Below, one piece after another: positions 61,956 to 64,000 of a stretch of DNA of 64,000 bases. Position numbers and translations under genes: made by a program. The notes beneath the pieces were generated by a model. The model saw nothing but the letters and a program-made list of their open reading frames with translations, had not been told where the DNA came from and did no database searches. This stretch comes from Pseudomonas migulae NBRC 103157. GTDB taxonomy: Bacteria; Pseudomonadota; Gammaproteobacteria; Pseudomonadales; Pseudomonadaceae. Where the stretch lies: assembly GCF_002091715.1 (NCBI RefSeq), contig NZ_BDAG01000007.1, positions 1-64,000 of the forward strand, given 5' to 3'. The number at the start of each line of letters is the position of its first letter. Positions within the stretch are counted from its first letter, which is position 1.

Positions 61956-62919
61956 GGCGGGTCCGTCCGGCGAACAGCAGGTACATCGCTACCAGGAACC
62001 ACAGCGCCGCGCCGACCAGATATTTGGTCATCGGTGCTGGCCCGGTCATCGACGACCAGTAGGCTTCGATAAATGCCGCGATCAACAGAAACAGCATGAC
62101 CCCGCAAATCAGCAGCACACTTTTACGCGCCGCCACACGCAAGGCTTCGGCGCGCGGCAGTCGTCCCGGTGCAATCAAGGCCCAGCCCAGTTGCAGGCCG
62201 GCAGCACCCGCCAGGGCAATGGCACTGAGTTCGAAGGCGCCGTGGCCGATCACAAAGGACCAGAAGGTTTGCCCGTAGCCGATCTGAGTCAGGTGCCCGG
62301 CCACCGCGCCGATCATCAACCCGTTGAAAAACAGGAAAAACGCGCTGCCCAGGCCAAACAGCAAACCGCTGGCAAAAGTCTGAAAGGCAATGCCGATGTT
62401 GTGCATGATGTAGAAACCGAACATCACCCAGTCTTCACTGGCTGCCCGTTCCGCCGAGCGCCCAAGGCGACCGGCGACAGGATCGTACATGCCTTGCATT
62501 TCGCTGACCTGTTCGGCCGGGATCAGGTTGTAGACCAGGTCCGGGAACAGATACACCAGCACCGCAAAGCCGATCAGGCTGCCGAAAAACATCAGGCTGG
62601 CGGCGAGCACGAAACGCCACTGTTCACGCACCAGTCGAGGGAAATCCGCCAGGATGAAACCCAGTGCGTTGGCACCCAGGCGGCTGCGATGCTGATAAAG
62701 CTGTTGATGCCCGCGCAGCACCTGTTGCTGCAGCGAGTCGATCAGAAAACTGCTGTAGCCGCGTTCCTGGGCAAGCGCCAAATGCTGGCAGAGCCTCCGA
62801 TAATCTTTCGGGAAACTGGCGATTCGCGAGGTGTCCTTGTTCCGCTCCAGCCTGTCGAGCAGGAGGGAAAACTGCGCCCATTCAGCCTTGTGGCGATTCT
62901 CGAAAAGACTTTGCTTCAT
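61942..62919 (-). CDS. Stage II sporulation protein M (SpoIIM) family membrane protein
   Basis: The 325-residue protein has a helical cytoplasmic start (MKQSLFENRHKAEWAQFSLL) and about six membrane helices. The SpoIIM-type stretch GFYIMHNIGIAFQTFASGLLFGLGS near 180-205 is followed by GHGAFELSAIALAGAAGLQLGWALI. The homologue in spore formers works in engulfment with a peptidoglycan hydrolase complex; in pseudomonads the role is unknown. It overlaps RDD upstream by 4 bases. Confidence 0.92.
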   Translation of the reverse strand: MKQSLFENRHKAEWAQFSLLLDRLERNKDTSRIASFPKDYRRLCQHLALAQERGYSSFLIDSLQQQVLRGHQQLYQHRSRLGANALGFILADFPRLVREQWRFVLAASLMFFGSLIGFAVLVYLFPDLVYNLIPAEQVSEMQGMYDPVAGRLGRSAERAASEDWVMFGFYIMHNIGIAFQTFASGLLFGLGSAFFLFFNGLMIGAVAGHLTQIGYGQTFWSFVIGHGAFELSAIALAGAAGLQLGWALIAPGRLPRAEALRVAARKSVLLICGVMLFLLIAAFIEAYWSSMTGPAPMTKYLVGAALWFLVAMYLLFAGRTRHAPE

Positions 62920-63641
62920 GCGGGGCCCAACAAACCGCGGGCGATGCCGTTGAGTTCCGCCACGGCGCGTGGCGCTGAAACCTTCAACGGTTGCGCGAGG
63001 ATGGACGCGAGTTCCGTGACCCGCGCTTCGGAGAGTTCACCCTGGCGTTCGGCAAACCCGAGGATGGCGCGTTGCTCGGGCAGCGTCAGGGCAAACGACG
63101 GACGCCGTGGCTCGGCGTCAGGCAGTTGCGGTCGGGTGAGCGGCTGTTCGCGGTAGATTACCAGCGTACCGGCAGCCAGGTCGCCGAGGCGTTTGAAGTT
63201 GGGGTGTTGCAGGCAACTGATGGCGCCGAGGAAATAGCCGAACGGCAACAGGTCGACAAAGCGCAGCAGGTTGCGCAACAGCGACGCGGACCAGCCGATC
63301 GGTGTGCCGTCGTCCTGCACCACCCGCAGGCCCATCCATTGCTTGCCCGGCGAGCGTCCCTGGTTGAGCACCTCGAACAACACCATGTACCACCAGCTCA
63401 CTACGAACAGCAGGATCGAGCCCAACCCGGCGCCGAGTTTTCCCAGGAACGCGAGGACAATAAACAGCAGGCCCAGAATCAACCCGCGCAGTCCGAGGTC
63501 GATGGAGAACGCCAGCGCACGCACCATCAACCCGGCCGGGCGCAGTGGCAAGTCGATGCCTTCCGGCGTTTCAACCTGATACCGCGTATCCAGTGGCGGG
63601 GACAGCGTCGCTTTCCTTGGCAGTGCTGCGGTCTCGAGCAT
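62916..63641 (-). CDS. RDD family membrane protein
   Basis: The 241-residue protein contains an RDD domain (about 25-165) with the opening RPAGLMVRALAFSIDLGLRG, four or so membrane helices, GRSPGKQWMGLRVVQDDGTP and LLRNLLRFVDLLPFGYFLG, then a soluble C-terminal tail (170-241). RDD proteins have been linked to ion transport in other bacteria, but no substrate can be given here. The ATG at 63641 with AGG before it is preferred to a TTG at 63647. First gene of the six-gene operon. Confidence 0.9.
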   Translation of the reverse strand: MLETAALPRKATLSPPLDTRYQVETPEGIDLPLRPAGLMVRALAFSIDLGLRGLILGLLFIVLAFLGKLGAGLGSILLFVVSWWYMVLFEVLNQGRSPGKQWMGLRVVQDDGTPIGWSASLLRNLLRFVDLLPFGYFLGAISCLQHPNFKRLGDLAAGTLVIYREQPLTRPQLPDAEPRRPSFALTLPEQRAILGFAERQGELSEARVTELASILAQPLKVSAPRAVAELNGIARGLLGPA

Positions 63642-63825
63642 GGGCAACCTGATGATGTGGCCTGATCGGGATTCTCTGTGCGGCCGATGCTAGCAGTCTC
63701 TAGGGGGAAAACGACATAACTATGTATTGCACGGTGCGTGGCCAGAGGTGATTGAATGCAAGATTGCTGGCCGTGGCGGGATGCAAACGCCTAGACTTCG
63801 CCGATCTTCAGTTCAGGAATAGCCC

Positions 63826-64000
63826 GTGACCTCGATCTTCTGGTACGACTATGAAACCACCGGCATCAACCCTCGTTGCGACCGTCCGCTGCAAGTGGCG
63901 GGGCTTCGCACTGACTTCGATCTCAATGTCATAGACGAGCCGGTCAATCTTTACTGCCAGCCCAGTGAGGACATCCTGCCGCATCCGGCGGCCTGCGCAA
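63826..64000 (+). CDS. sbcB: Exodeoxyribonuclease I (5' part, cut by window end)
   Basis: Only the first 58 codons are present. The GTG start is followed by TSIFWYDYETTGINPRCDRP, where DYE supplies the first Asp and Glu of the DEDD 3'-5' exonuclease site, and GLRTDFDLNVIDEPVNLYCQ is a standard ExoI stretch. AGGA lies 9 bases before the GTG. SbcB degrades single-stranded DNA in recombination and repair. It is divergent from the RDD gene across 184 bases and matches PA4316 by position. Confidence 0.93.
   Translation, partial: MTSIFWYDYETTGINPRCDRPLQVAGLRTDFDLNVIDEPVNLYCQPSEDILPHPAACA

Overview
This window is a stretch of chromosome from a Pseudomonas, most likely of the P. fluorescens group. 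The evidence is the high-GC coding style, pseudomonad gene families (pobA/pobR, an ArgP-type regulator, an AruI-type decarboxylase), about a dozen REP/REPIN-type inverted repeats of the kinds typical of fluorescent pseudomonads, and a gene order that, as I recall it, matches P. aeruginosa PA4333 to PA4316. I see no tRNA, rRNA, CRISPR array, integrase or transposase.

Layout. 1-7.9 kb: end of an ArgP-like regulator, an SDR enzyme, a coiled-coil membrane protein, a periplasmic double-Cache protein, a 14-TM MFS exporter, pobA and its divergent AraC-type activator pobR, and a small membrane protein. 8-11 kb: a LysR regulator divergent from an atypical metallo-beta-lactamase-fold protein and an NAD(P)-binding protein. 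11-19.4 kb: a LysR regulator divergent from a catabolic operon (ThDP 2-keto-acid decarboxylase, aldehyde dehydrogenase, and a complete spermidine/putrescine-type ABC importer with a Tat-exported binding protein). 19.4-22 kb: an AraC regulator, a monooxygenase-like small protein and a flavin reductase. 22-27 kb: a KgtP-type MFS permease with a sigma-54 promoter and two upstream activator repeats, next to a sigma-54 response regulator and sensor kinase (MifR/MifS- or DctD/DctB-like).

27-57 kb is dominated by an insecticidal-type Tc toxin set in three places, separated by core genes: tcB-tccC (minus strand, 27.0-34.4 kb), a second tccC (39.7-42.5 kb), and a split TcA with accessory genes (45.7-56.8 kb). 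Between them lies the conserved block fumarase, membrane GGDEF protein (SadC position), ferredoxin reductase, enoyl-CoA hydratase, pyruvate kinase, lipoprotein and PilZ protein. 56.8-63.7 kb is a RDD/SpoIIM/DUF4129/DUF4350/MoxR/DUF58 operon, and the window ends in sbcB.

How the parts fit. TcA would form the pentameric injector. TcB and TccC would form the cocoon holding the cytotoxic C-terminus of TccC. The two TccC proteins share a core but have unrelated C-termini: one looks like an R-S-E type ADP-ribosyltransferase and the other is unrecognised.

The most striking observation is that each of the four separated Tc transcription units, including one encoding a small unknown protein, has a CTGT-N8-ACAG palindrome (consensus CTGTCA-N4-TGACAG) centred about 75-110 bases upstream of its start codon. 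This suggests one dimeric regulator controls the dispersed toxin set. The skeleton is that of the gammaproteobacterial LexA (SOS) box, but the interior is not canonical.
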